Part shown: piece after piece, positions 8,141 through 20,500 of the stretch | Layout: the number at the start of each line of letters is the position of its first letter | How positions within the stretch are numbered: the stretch's first letter is position 1 | Notes under the pieces: generated by a model | What the model saw: only the letters and a program-made list of their open reading frames with translations | Database searches by the model: none | What the model was told of the DNA's origin: nothing | Position numbers and translations under genes: made by a program | Source of the DNA: Nitrincola alkalilacustris | GTDB lineage: Bacteria > Pseudomonadota > Gammaproteobacteria > Pseudomonadales > Balneatricaceae | Length of the DNA: 64,000 nt | Assembly (NCBI RefSeq): GCF_008973755.1 | Contig: NZ_WBOM01000001.1 | Coordinates: 556,663-620,662 of the forward strand | Direction: 5' to 3'

Positions 8141-9294
8141 GGGTGCAGAATCCCAGACAGTGTTTCAGCAACACGGGTCTGATCTTCATCCGTCAGTGTT
8201 GCATGTAGAGGTAGTGTGATAGCTTCACGATAATATGCTTCTGCTGCAGGGTAATCCCCCTCCCTGAAACCCATCTCCTGATAGTAGGGTTGGGTGTGCA
8301 CGGGGATGTAGTGCAGATTGACACCTATGCCTGCAGCACGCATGGCTTCAAAAACTTCTCTGTGAGCCATCTGATGATCACTTTGCAGGCGGATAACATA
8401 AAGATGCCATGAGCTTTTGCTATCGGAGTGTTGTTGCAGTCTGCTCAGAGGCAGGTCTGTCAGCAGTTGGTCGTAGCGTGTGGCCAGTTGCTGGCGGCGT
8501 TGAATATACTGATCCAGGCGGTTCAGCTGTGATAACCCCAGCGCAGCCTGAAGGTCGGTCATACGGTAATTGAAGCCGAGCTCTATCTGTTGATAGTACC
8601 AGGCGCCATCTGGCTCATGTGTCATCTCGTCAGGGTCGCGCGTAATGCCATGGCTGCGCAGGCGAGCCATGTGTTTTGCCAGTGAGGAGTTACGTGTGGT
8701 AGCGACACCACCCTCTGCTGTCGTGATGATCTTGACCGGATGAAAGCTGAAGACCGTGATATCACTATAGCGACAATTGCCTACCGGCTCACCACGATAC
8801 TGTGCGCCAATGGCATGCGAGGCATCCTCGATAATGCGAAAGCTGAACTTGTCGGCCAGGGCTCTGATCGCTGCCATGTCGCAGGGTTGTCCGCACAGGT
8901 GGACAGGGATAACAATGCTCGGCAGCTTTCCTTCCTGCTCCGCCTTGATCAGTTTGGTTTCAAGCGCTTTGGGGCAGAGGTTGCCTGTCTGTGGATCAAT
9001 ATCAACAAAATCAACCTGGGCACCGCAGTAGCGAGCGCAGTTGGCGGATGCAACAAAGGTGATTGGAGAGGTCCAGAGCCAGTCTCCTTCACTCAGATCC
9101 AGTGCCAGGCAGGCAAGGTGGAGGGCGGAGGTAGCGCTGTTGACCGCAACTGCATGGGGTACCCTGCAATAATTGGCAAGCGCTTGCTCAAAGTTCTGTA
9201 CGGCAGGTCCCTGTGTCAGGAGGTCGGATTTCAGAACCTTGATAACAGCGTCTATGTCCTCTTGCTGTATGTCCTGCCGTCCGTAGGGGATCAT
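8137..9294 (-). CDS. pseC: UDP-4-amino-4,6-dideoxy-N-acetyl-beta-L-altrosamine transaminase PseC
   Basis: A 385-residue DegT/DnrJ-type PLP aminotransferase. Start MIPYGRQDIQQEDIDAV, PITFVASANCARYCGAQVDFVDID and the PLP Lys in FSFHPVKIITTAEGG match PseC. It transaminates the keto-sugar made by PseB, the second step of pseudaminic acid synthesis in the cytoplasm. It lies two bases downstream of pseB and overlaps pseF, so the three are one operon reading away from fleQ. It is clearly separate in sequence from the two AT-rich DegT genes at 1029-3454. Confidence 0.92.
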   Translation of the reverse strand: MIPYGRQDIQQEDIDAVIKVLKSDLLTQGPAVQNFEQALANYCRVPHAVAVNSATSALHLACLALDLSEGDWLWTSPITFVASANCARYCGAQVDFVDIDPQTGNLCPKALETKLIKAEQEGKLPSIVIPVHLCGQPCDMAAIRALADKFSFRIIEDASHAIGAQYRGEPVGNCRYSDITVFSFHPVKIITTAEGGVATTRNSSLAKHMARLRSHGITRDPDEMTHEPDGAWYYQQIELGFNYRMTDLQAALGLSQLNRLDQYIQRRQQLATRYDQLLTDLPLSRLQQHSDSKSSWHLYVIRLQSDHQMAHREVFEAMRAAGIGVNLHYIPVHTQPYYQEMGFREGDYPAAEAYYREAITLPLHATLTDEDQTRVAETLSGILHP

Positions 9295-9296
9295 GT

Positions 9297-10388
<1,092 letters not shown>

Positions 10389-10389
10389 T

Positions 10390-10407
10390 TACACTTAACT
10401 AAGTGTA
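10390..10407. promoter_or_regulatory. Perfect 8+8 palindrome between pseB and fleQ (operator candidate)
   Basis: TACACTTAACTAAGTGTA is an exact 8-base inverted repeat with a 2-base centre. It sits about 90 bases before the pseB start and about 150 before the fleQ start in the divergent region. The symmetry and size suit a dimeric regulator. No protein can be named from the sequence; the right arm plus following bases (CTAAGTGTAGCCC) loosely resembles the motif before acs but with an extra base. Confidence 0.45.
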
Positions 10408-10490
10408 GCCCTATCCTAAGTGATATCGGCCGAGTTGTGGAGTGTTTGAGTCTGAAGTTGTAGAGATGAGAAAAATTGGTTCTGTGAATG

Positions 10491-10504
10491 GACAATAAAT
10501 TGAC
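10491..10504 (+). promoter_or_regulatory. FleQ-box-like sequence overlapping the fleQ promoter
   Basis: GACAATAAATTGAC differs at one position from the Pseudomonas FleQ box as I remember it (GTCaNTAAAtTGAC). It overlaps the -35 element of the putative sigma-70 promoter at 10500-10528, a position expected for repression or autoregulation. A weaker relative, GACTGAAAATTGAC, lies 41 bases downstream at 10532-10545. Confidence 0.5.
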
Positions 10505-10528
10505 ACATTCGGAATATATCACGATACT
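10500..10528 (+). promoter_or_regulatory. Putative sigma-70 promoter of fleQ
   Basis: TTGACA at 10500-10505, a 17-base spacer and GATACT at 10523-10528 give a perfect -35 and a 4/6 match to the -10. Transcription would begin near 10535, about 25 bases before the fleQ ATG, leaving a short leader with no strong Shine-Dalgarno sequence. Confidence 0.5.
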
Positions 10529-10560
10529 TGTGACTGAAAATTGACTATCTGGACTGGGCC

Positions 10561-12048
10561 ATGGAATCCGTTAATACACAACTCATTCTGATTGATGATA
10601 ATCGAGAGAGGCGTGAGCGCCTGATGGCGCTGTGTGAATTTGCCGGATTGAGTTGCAGGGGCTTCGAGTTTGTTGTCTGGCTGCAGGAAAGTCGCACGTT
10701 TGACTGGTCTGGCTGTTCACTGTTGATGCTGGGCGAAAGCAGCCTGCCGATTTCGTTGGCCAAATTTCTTCACGACCTCAACCCTGATTCGATCCGCACT
10801 CCGGTGCTGTTGCTGAACCGCTGGCAGGAGCTGGATCGGTTGGATGAACCTGTGGCGGCCTCAGTGATCGGTTATTTTGAGCCTCCCTATCGTCAGTCGC
10901 AGTTGCTGGATCTGTTGCATCGGGCTCAGGTGCTCAAGTCTGCTGGACTGAGCGAGCGGGTGGATACACAGTTTGATGGCCTGGTCGGGTCCAGTGCTGC
11001 CATGCAGCAGGTGCGTCGTCTTATTGCTCAGGTTGCGGATCGGGATATCGGCGTGTTGATTACCGGTGAATCCGGTACGGGTAAAGAGGTGGTTGCCAGA
11101 GCTCTGCATGATCACTCTGGGCGTTGTAACGGTCCCTTTGTACCGGTCAACTGTGGTGCCATACCTTCCGAGCTGTTGGAGAGTGAGCTGTTCGGGCATG
11201 AGAAAGGCGCTTTCACCGGTGCCATCTCCAGTCGGGCTGGGCGTTTTGAGTTGGCCGATGGTGGTACGCTGTTTCTGGATGAGATAGGGGATATGCCGTT
11301 GCCGATGCAGGTCAAACTGCTGCGTGTGTTGCAGGAGCGTCAGTTTGAGCGTGTAGGTGGCAGCAAAACTCTGGAGGTGGATGTGCGGATCATTGCCGCC
11401 ACCCATAAGGATCTGGAGCAGATGATTGCTGAGGGTCAGTTCAGGGAGGATCTCTATTATCGTTTGAATATTTTCCCCATTGAGATGCCACCACTGAGAG
11501 AGCGGCTGGAGGATCTGCAGCAGTTGATCGGTGAGCTGTGTGGTCGTTTGCAGGCACAGGGTAATGGTCGGTTGCATCTGCACAGTTCGGCGATGGAATC
11601 GCTTTATCGCTATGCCTGGCCCGGTAATGTCCGTGAGCTGGCTAATCTGCTGGAACGGCTGACCATCATGTATCCGGATGGCGTAATTGGTGTGTCGGAG
11701 TTGCCACTGAAATTCCGACAGGTCGAAGAGCCAGACCCGGAGCGCTACCAGTTTGCCGCGCAGATGGCATTTGACAATGCGTCAATACCAGTCAATGGTC
11801 AGGCAGTTGAGGCGGTGCAGACTTTTGGTCAGACTTTTTGTCAGAGCGCTGGGTCGAATTCAGAGCCAGTGACCCTGCCACCACAAGGCCTGGATCTGAA
11901 AGAACATCTGGAAACTCTGGAGCGATCCCTGATTGAGCAGGCGCTGGATGCCACGGAGCAGGTGGTCGCCAGAGCTGCAAAACATCTCAGAATCAGACGC
12001 ACCACACTGGTGGAGAAAATGCGTAAATATGGGATCTCCAGAGCATGA
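10561..12048 (+). CDS. fleQ: Flagellar master regulator FleQ (sigma-54-dependent activator)
   Basis: A 495-residue enhancer-binding protein. Residues 5-120 are a receiver-like domain whose phospho-acceptor strand reads [10 protein letters not shown], lacking the usual Asp, as in FleQ. The AAA+ domain follows: Walker A GESGTGKE near residue 168, the sigma-54 contact GAFTGA near 216, Walker [13 protein letters not shown] near 236. The C-terminal Fis-type helix-turn-helix is in [29 protein letters not shown]. FleQ activates the early flagellar sigma-54 promoters (fleSR, fliE and flhA operons) and is antagonised by FleN; in pseudomonads it also senses c-di-GMP. It leads fleQ-fleS-fleR and overlaps fleS by four bases. 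Confidence 0.95.
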   Translation: MESVNTQLILIDDNRERRERLMALCEFAGLSCRGFEFVVWLQESRTFDWSGCSLLMLGESSLPISLAKFLHDLNPDSIRTPVLLLNRWQELDRLDEPVAASVIGYFEPPYRQSQLLDLLHRAQVLKSAGLSERVDTQFDGLVGSSAAMQQVRRLIAQVADRDIGVLITGESGTGKEVVARALHDHSGRCNGPFVPVNCGAIPSELLESELFGHEKGAFTGAISSRAGRFELADGGTLFLDEIGDMPLPMQVKLLRVLQERQFERVGGSKTLEVDVRIIAATHKDLEQMIAEGQFREDLYYRLNIFPIEMPPLRERLEDLQQLIGELCGRLQAQGNGRLHLHSSAMESLYRYAWPGNVRELANLLERLTIMYPDGVIGVSELPLKFRQVEEPDPERYQFAAQMAFDNASIPVNGQAVEAVQTFGQTFCQSAGSNSEPVTLPPQGLDLKEHLETLERSLIEQALDATEQVVARAAKHLRIRRTTLVEKMRKYGISRA

Positions 12049-13106
12049 CTGAGTCTGAGGAGCAGTTGCTGCTGCAGCGAATAAAGGATCTGGAGGCGCA
12101 GCTTGAGGCCGCACGTCAGGAGCAGCTTGAGGGGCGTCGATTGCGCAATATGATCGCACTGATGCCCAACGGTGTGTTGATCATCGATAATCGCGGGATG
12201 GTCAGTGAGTGTAATCCGGCGGCTGAGGCGTTGCTGGGTGTCGCTCTGGAAGGTGAATCCTGGCTCAGTATCATCACGGCCTGCTTTGCGCCGAGGCCGG
12301 ATGATGGCCATGAAGTGTCGCTCAAGAACGGTAAGCGGGTAAGTCTGGCAACACTGGCGTTGCCGGATGAGCCAGGCCAGCTGGTGTTTATTTCCGACCA
12401 GACCCAGACCCGTGATCTGCAGGCCAAGTTGCACCACTATCAGCGTCTGTCTGAGATGGGGCGCATGATGGCTTCGCTGGCGCATCAGGTCAGAACTCCG
12501 CTCTCGGCAGCACTGCTCTATGCCAGTCACTTGATGGCGGATGAGGTCAGTGATGAGCAACGCATTCGCTTCGCCGGTAAGGTCAAGGCACGGCTGGTGC
12601 ATCTGGAGCAGCAGGTGCGCGATATGCTGGTTTTCGCCAGAGGCGAGACGCGCCTTGAGAATCGCATCAGCAGTGATGATCTTCTGCTGCGCATAGAGGA
12701 ACTGCTGGATCAGCCATTGGTTCAGTATGATGCCGACTGTGACTTTATCAATCAGGCACCAAGTCTTCAGCTACAGTGTAATCTGGAGATGCTGCTCGGA
12801 GCGCTGCTGAATCTGGTCAATAATGCCTTGCAGGCGGCCGGAAAAGGTTGCGAGCTGAGTGTGACGGTTTCGCAGGAGTCCGATAAGCTGCGAATCGCGG
12901 TCCGGGATGATGGGCCGGGTATGGATGAGTCCGAACTGCTGAAAGCGCAGGAGCCCTTTTATACCACCAAATCGCATGGTACGGGGCTGGGGCTGGCCAT
13001 CGCGCATGCCATCGCGCGGGCGCATCATGGAGTGTTTGAGTTGCAATCCACGCCGGGCCAGGGAACTGTCGCGGCTTTCGTATTGCCCTGTATGCTGCTT
13101 GAATAG
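12045..13106 (+). CDS. fleS: Flagellar sensor histidine kinase FleS
   Basis: A 353-residue soluble histidine kinase with no membrane segment. An N-terminal coiled coil (about residues 1-35) precedes a PAS domain (MPNGVLIIDNRGMVSECNPAAEALLG), a dimerisation domain with the phospho-acceptor His near residue 147 in LAHQVRTPLSAA, and a HATPase domain with N box NLVNNALQAA, DDGPGM and the G box GTGLGLAIAHAIA. It phosphorylates FleR to switch on the third tier of flagellar genes. The start overlaps the fleQ stop by ATGA. The family's FlrB/FleS branch fits by neighbours and architecture. Confidence 0.93.
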   Translation: MTESEEQLLLQRIKDLEAQLEAARQEQLEGRRLRNMIALMPNGVLIIDNRGMVSECNPAAEALLGVALEGESWLSIITACFAPRPDDGHEVSLKNGKRVSLATLALPDEPGQLVFISDQTQTRDLQAKLHHYQRLSEMGRMMASLAHQVRTPLSAALLYASHLMADEVSDEQRIRFAGKVKARLVHLEQQVRDMLVFARGETRLENRISSDDLLLRIEELLDQPLVQYDADCDFINQAPSLQLQCNLEMLLGALLNLVNNALQAAGKGCELSVTVSQESDKLRIAVRDDGPGMDESELLKAQEPFYTTKSHGTGLGLAIAHAIARAHHGVFELQSTPGQGTVAAFVLPCMLLE

Positions 13107-13128
13107 TGATCTGTAAATATTGAGTGAA

Positions 13129-14505
13129 ATGATGCCAAGGATACTGATAGTTGAGGATGATCTGGACCTGCGGGAGGCACTGGTGGATACGCTGGCGCTG
13201 GCCGGTATTGATTATGTAGAGGCCGGAAATGGTGAGGAAGCCGTTGCTCTGCTGAAAGAGCAGACGGTGGATATGGTGATCAGTGACGTTAACATGCCCG
13301 GCATGGACGGCCATGAGTTGCTGGCATACCTCAGGCAGCAGTATCCGGTACTGCCGGTGGCTCTGATTACTGCTTACGGACAGGTCGAAAAAGCGGTGGA
13401 TGCGATTCGCAAAGGAGCTGTCGATTATCTGATGAAGCCCTTTGAGCCGGAGCAGTTGATCGCGCTGATCCGGTCGCAGGTGTCAGGTGTGCCGGATAAG
13501 GGAGAGCGGCTGGAGCCTGTCGCGGAAGCACCCGGTTCGCGTCAGTTGCTGGAGCTGGCAAGGCGAGTGGCGACAACCGACTCGACCGTACTGATTACCG
13601 GGGAGTCAGGAACAGGTAAGGAGGTGCTGGCGCGTTATATTCATCAGCATTCAGCGCGTTCCGACCAGCCCTTTGTGGCGATCAACTGTGCAGCAATACC
13701 TGAAAATATGCTGGAAGCGACGCTGTTCGGGCATGAGAAGGGCGCTTTTACCGGCGCTTATGCCAGTGCACCGGGTAAGTTTGAGCAGGCCAACGGCGGG
13801 ACTCTGTTGCTGGATGAGATCAGTGAGATGGATCTCGGGCTGCAGGCCAAGATACTGCGTGTGCTGCAGGAGCAGGAGGTCGAGCGTATCGGCGGCCGCA
13901 AACTGATCAAGCTGGATGTGCGGGTGCTGGCAACCAGTAACCGCAAGCTCGAAGAGTATGTTGCCGAAAAGCGCTTTCGCGAGGATCTGTACTATCGCTT
14001 GAATGTCTTTCCGCTGCAGTGGCAGCCCCTGCGCGAGCGGCGTGAGGATATTGTCCCACTGGCCAGGCAACTGCTGGAGCATCACGGGCGTAAAATGCGC
14101 CGTCAGGGAATGCGGCTCAGCTCAGAGGCTTGCGAATTGATCCAGCAGCATCAATGGCCGGGTAATGTGCGAGAGCTGGATAATGTGATTCAGCGCGCGA
14201 TGATTCTGCAGTCTGGTGCAGTGATCATGCCTCAGGACCTGCATCTTGAAGCCGGTGCGATTCAGCTGTCCAGAGTGTTGGAGCCGACTGGCGAGCGACA
14301 GTCTGTGCCTGCTGTTGAGGAGGATGAGTCTGGTGGTTTGCTCGGGCAGGATCTGCGGCAACATGAGTACCAACTGATCATAGACGCGCTGCGACAGCAT
14401 CGTGGCAGTCGCAAACTGGCCGCCGAACAGCTTGGCATCAGCCCGCGGACACTGCGTTACAAGCTGGCGCGCATGCGTGAAGAGGGCGTAGAGCCTGACA
14501 TCTGA
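13129..14505 (+). CDS. fleR: Flagellar response regulator FleR (NtrC family)
   Basis: A 458-residue NtrC-type regulator. The receiver has DD near residue 10, the phospho-Asp near residue 53 in VISDVNMPGMDG, and K in DYLMKPFEPEQ. The AAA+ domain shows [14 protein letters not shown] and GGTLLLDEISEMD. The C-terminal Fis-type HTH is in LGISPRTLRYKLARMREEG. It activates sigma-54 promoters of basal body and hook genes after phosphorylation by FleS. The start is uncertain: TTG at 13120, ATG at 13129 or ATG at 13132 are in frame; ATG at 13129 is taken because the TTG has no ribosome-binding site. It ends the fleQSR block; fliE, usually next, lies 15 kb away. Confidence 0.93.
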   Translation: MMPRILIVEDDLDLREALVDTLALAGIDYVEAGNGEEAVALLKEQTVDMVISDVNMPGMDGHELLAYLRQQYPVLPVALITAYGQVEKAVDAIRKGAVDYLMKPFEPEQLIALIRSQVSGVPDKGERLEPVAEAPGSRQLLELARRVATTDSTVLITGESGTGKEVLARYIHQHSARSDQPFVAINCAAIPENMLEATLFGHEKGAFTGAYASAPGKFEQANGGTLLLDEISEMDLGLQAKILRVLQEQEVERIGGRKLIKLDVRVLATSNRKLEEYVAEKRFREDLYYRLNVFPLQWQPLRERREDIVPLARQLLEHHGRKMRRQGMRLSSEACELIQQHQWPGNVRELDNVIQRAMILQSGAVIMPQDLHLEAGAIQLSRVLEPTGERQSVPAVEEDESGGLLGQDLRQHEYQLIIDALRQHRGSRKLAAEQLGISPRTLRYKLARMREEGVEPDI

Positions 14506-14540
14506 TAGGCACCATTATGGGTGGTCGAAGTATCATATAG

Positions 14541-14574
14541 GACTAATGTAGCCCCCTTTCTCAGACGAATGTCT
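14541..14574 (+). promoter_or_regulatory. Candidate CrbR-site region upstream of acs
   Basis: GACTAATGTAGC at 14541-14552 matches GACTAAWGTCGG found before both symporter operons (21694 and 24536). A second related copy, GACGAATGTC, follows at 14565-14574. These lie about 165-195 bases before the acs ATG. Binding by the acetate-switch regulator CrbR is an inference from shared position and regulon membership. Confidence 0.45.
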
Positions 14575-14737
14575 ACTTATGGGCAGCTGACAGGATCTGT
14601 TTAAATCGGATCAAAGTTTGCCGCGCGCTATCAGAAATTCGTACTAAGCTGATTCTTACTGAGCTATTGGTTACAGTTTTCGCTACAGACATGGCGCCAA
14701 ACACGATAAAAACAAATCTCAAGTGAAGGGCATTTTC

Positions 14738-16693
<1,956 letters not shown>

Positions 16694-16718
16694 TCTGAAT
16701 CACACTAAATCACCCTCA

Positions 16719-16752
16719 CGCCCTTCCGGTTGATACCGGAGGGGCGTTTTTG
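16719..16752 (+). terminator. Rho-independent terminator of acs
   Basis: A GC-rich stem, CGCCCTTCCGG pairing with CCGGAGGGGCG around the loop TTGATA (one wobble/mismatch), is followed by five T residues. It lies 26 bases after the acs stop, separating acs from crbR. Confidence 0.85.
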
Positions 16753-16868
16753 CATTTCATGCAGCGATAATATCCCGTATATTAACGGTTTAAACCTTGA
16801 GGTAATGTGTTCGCGTTACTTCGTGAGGATTGATCCGTTTTCGAATGCCAGCTCAGGAGAATAACGAT

Positions 16869-17531
16869 ATGCAACTGGCTCAGAAGGTAATAATTGCTGA
16901 TGACCACCCGCTGTTTCGGGCAGCACTCAAGCAGGCTGTTCTTCAGGCCGCACCGGGGGTTCAGATAGTTGAGGCCGACTCACTTTCTGCCGTACAGGCC
17001 TGTGCTGAAGAGAACAGTGATGCCGACCTTATCCTTCTGGACATTCACATGCCGGGTGCTCATGGATTTTCCGGACTGGTTTTTCTGCGCGGCCAGCATC
17101 CCGGCATGCCGGTGATCGTGGTTTCTGGCAGTGAGGAGCCGCATGTGATGAAACGTGCCATGGATTATGGTGCGTCCGGTTTCATTCCCAAGTCGGCGCC
17201 TCTTGAAACCATCTCCGAGGCGATTACCGTGGTGTTGCAGGGCGATGAGTGGTTGCCTCAGGAGATCAGTGACAGTCTTGATGATGTCTCGGAAGAGGAT
17301 TATCAGTTTGCCTCCGCCTTGGCATCGCTGACACCGCAACAGTTTCGTGTTCTGACCATGCTGACAGAAGGCCTGCTCAACAAGCAGATCGCTTATGAAC
17401 TGAGTGTTTCGGAAGCGACCATCAAGGCGCATGTCACGGCGATTCTGCGCAAGCTCGGTGTACATAGCCGAACCCAGGCCGTGATTGCTGCTCAGCGGCT
17501 CGGTGTCGAGCCACCCAAGACCGAAATGTAA
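16869..17531 (+). CDS. crbR: LuxR/NarL-family response regulator of the acetate switch (CrbR/ErdR-like)
   Basis: A 220-residue response regulator. The receiver has the acidic pair in IIADDHPLF, the phospho-Asp in LILLDIHMPGAHG and Lys in GFIPKSAPLE; the LuxR-type HTH is LTPQQFRVLTMLTEGLLNKQIAYELSVSEATIKAHV in the last 60 residues. It is the expected partner of the convergent CrbS kinase; in Vibrio (CrbR) and Pseudomonas (ErdR) this regulator turns on acs and acetate transport. The ATG at 16869 has AGGAG nine bases upstream and removes a 13-residue extension that lacks family support. The name rests on the neighbours acs, crbS and symporters. Confidence 0.85.
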   Translation: MQLAQKVIIADDHPLFRAALKQAVLQAAPGVQIVEADSLSAVQACAEENSDADLILLDIHMPGAHGFSGLVFLRGQHPGMPVIVVSGSEEPHVMKRAMDYGASGFIPKSAPLETISEAITVVLQGDEWLPQEISDSLDDVSEEDYQFASALASLTPQQFRVLTMLTEGLLNKQIAYELSVSEATIKAHVTAILRKLGVHSRTQAVIAAQRLGVEPPKTEM

Positions 17532-17560
17532 ACACCTGCGAGCACACAGGCTCAGCGCAT

Positions 17561-20500
17561 TCAGCGAGTCTGTGCAATCACCTTGTTTATCATTGCGCGC
17601 AGCGAGGCTGGCTTGATGGGTTTGGTCAGCAGGTGGGTTCCAAAGGCTTCAATCTCCTCTTTCACCTCATCTGTACGATCTGCGGTAATGACAATTGCAG
17701 GCACCGGTTTGGACCAAAGGGGCTGAAGCTGCTGCAGCGCCATGATGCCGGTATGTACCTCTCCCAGATGGTAGTCGGCCAGAATGATATCCGGCTGAAA
17801 GCCCAGTGTTGTAACCTTTTCCACCGCTTCATTACCCGACAGGGCTGTGCAGGTTTCACAGGACCAGCCTTGCAGGAGTGCAGACATTCCCTCCAGAATC
17901 TTCGGTTCGTTATCGATCACCAGTACCTTGATGCCGTTGAGTCCCTTGCTGCGTATCCAGCCGCGTTGCTCCGGCTTGCTGCGTACCGCCTTGTTGGGAT
18001 CGCCCAGAGGAATGGTGACGCTGAACACCGAGCCTTTACCTGGCCAGGAGCGAACATCGATCTTATGCCCCAGTACCCGGGCGATACGCTCTGTGATGGC
18101 AAGTCCAAGCCCCAGGCCTTTTACCTCGCTGTGACGAGGGTTGTCGATACGCTTGAACTCTTCGAAGATCTCTTTCAGCTTGTCTGCCGGAATGCCGACA
18201 CCTGTATCCCACACCTCAAGTCGAAGCGATTGGCCCCTGCGCCGCGCACCCATCAGAACCTTGCCGGATGAGGTATAGCGCATAGCGTTGGACAGAAAGT
18301 TCTGCAGGATTCTGCGCAGCAGAGTTGGATCAGAGAAAACGACCTGGCGGCAGTTGACGGAGCGGAAAGACAGGCACCTGTCCTTCGCCAGTGCACTGAA
18401 CTCGGCACCGAGGTTCTGAAAGATAACGTCCAGCGCAAAATGGCTTGGTGCAGGTTCCAGTGCGCCGGCATCCAGCTTGGAGATATCCAGAATCGTTGTA
18501 ATCAACTCCTCGGCTGCGTGCAGTGATCCGTCCAGATTGCTGACCAGTTGGCCTATCTCAGGATTATGGCTCTGCTGTGCCAATGCCGATGTGAACAGGC
18601 GGGCGGCATTGAGCGGCTGCAGCAGGTCGTGACTGGCTGCAGCCAGAAAGCGCGTTTTACCCAGGTTGGCCGCTTCGGCATCGGCCTTTGCCTGGCGTAA
18701 CTCATCCTCCATCAATGCCCGGATGGTGTTCTCCTTGCGTAGCTCCTTGTTCACCACAGACAGGGCCTGAGTACGCTCGCGTACGCGCTGCTCCAGATTT
18801 TCATTGGTTTCCTGCAGGGCTATCTCGGCTTTGCGTCGCTCGGTGATATCCTGATAGAGCGTAAAGTAACCCAGCAGGTCGCCATGCTCACCCTGATGTG
18901 GAATATAGGTCACTTCGGCAAAACGTGGTGTGTCACTGGTACTCGGAAGCTCGATCTCAAAGCGCTGGCGCTCACCGGCGATCACTTTGTCAATATATTG
19001 ACGTCTGAATTCGTACTCTTCGCTTGACAGTACGCGGTAGCAGGGCAGGCCAGAAACAGCATGGCGGTCGATATTATAGGTGTCGGCATAGGCCTTGTTA
19101 ACGAACAGGTAGCGCCTGTCAGGGTCGAGATAAGCGATCAATACCGGAACATTATCCGTGTAGATACGGATATTCTGCTCACTTTCGCGCAGCGCCTCCT
19201 CGGTGCGCTTGTGCACCGTGATATCCATATAGGTGTTGACGTAACCACCGTTGGGCATGGGATTGCCACGCACTTCCAGCACCGTGCCATTCGGCCGATA
19301 GCGCTCGTAGGCGTGTGGGTTGCCTTTTCTGAGGGTTTTCAGGCGAACAGCGACATGCTCTTCGACATCGCCTGGCCCGTACTCGCCGTTGCGTGCGTTG
19401 TAGCGGAAGATATCTTCAGCCGGCCTGCCAACGCAGATCAGACCATCCGGGTAGTCGAATATCTCGGCATAGCGCTGGTTCCAGGCAACCAGTCGCAGCT
19501 GCTGATCAACCACGCTGATACCGAGGCTGATATTCTCGATGGTGGATTGTAGCAGGGAGCGGTTGAAGCGCAGAGCCTGCGAAGCCTCATCCACAATGGT
19601 GACGACATCGCCCAGTTGCATCTCCTTCCCGCGCAGTGTCGAGTCCATCACGATACGCGCAGACGACGCGCCGATAGCACCCGCCAGCAGGCGTTCGGTG
19701 TACTGAATCAACTCAGGCGCGGCCTTGTCGCCAGCCAGTGGCAGCTCCTCGTTACGTTGCAGTGCAAATCCGGTAAAGGCATGCTGGGTTCGGCTGCTGC
19801 CAAGAAAACGTTCGATCAGCATCTGCAGATCACCGACGGTGACATGGCCCAGCAGGCGCGAATGGTCAGACAGATCCTTGTTGTAGACATTGATATAGGC
19901 GCTGGCCTGAATTCGATCCACCAGGCGGGTAACCGACAGGCGTGAAACCAGTACAAAGAGCAGAATATTGACGCTCAAACTCCAGAATACACCGTGGGTC
20001 AGAGGGTTGAGCCCGCCCAGACCAAATAGTGAGGTGGGCTGCAGCCAGCTTGGCAGTTCTGAGCCGGGTGGCAGTAAGGCATCCAGCTCACCCGGCAGTA
20101 TCTGCGCTGCACGCATGGTGGGTAGCACCAGCGTATAACACCATAGCAGCATGCCAGCCGTCATTCCTGCCAGTACGCCCTGGCGGGTACCGGCTTTCCA
20201 GTAGATGCCGCCGACAATTGCCGGCAGAAACTGAATGGCTGCCACAAATGCCAACAAGCCGAAAGAGGCCAGCGGACCATGATCTCCCAGAATGCGATAA
20301 TAGAAATAGGCCATCAGCATCAGGCAGAAAATAGTGATGCGTCTTACTCTCAGCAGCAAGGCACCCAGATCACTGGAGCGGGATAGCTTGAGCCAGCGGA
20401 TGCGCAGCAGCAGTGGCATGACAATATCGTTACACACCATGGTGGATAGCGTGATGCTGGCCACGATGACCATGCTGGTGGCCGCCGACAAACCACCGAT

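Noticed and set aside
10396..10410. CTAAGTGTAGCCC before pseB as a further copy of the acs-type motif
   Set aside because: Needs a one-base insertion to align and is better explained as the right arm of the perfect palindrome.
10861..11583. 240-codon open frame antisense to fleQ
   Set aside because: It mirrors the fleQ AAA+ domain on the opposite strand, is rich in His, Leu, Gln and Thr as expected from reversed codons, and has no family signature.
17545..17574. Imperfect inverted repeat CACAGGCTC/GAGTCTGTG at the crbR-crbS convergence
   Set aside because: Overlaps the crbS stop, has a mismatch and no T run on either side, so I could not support a terminator.
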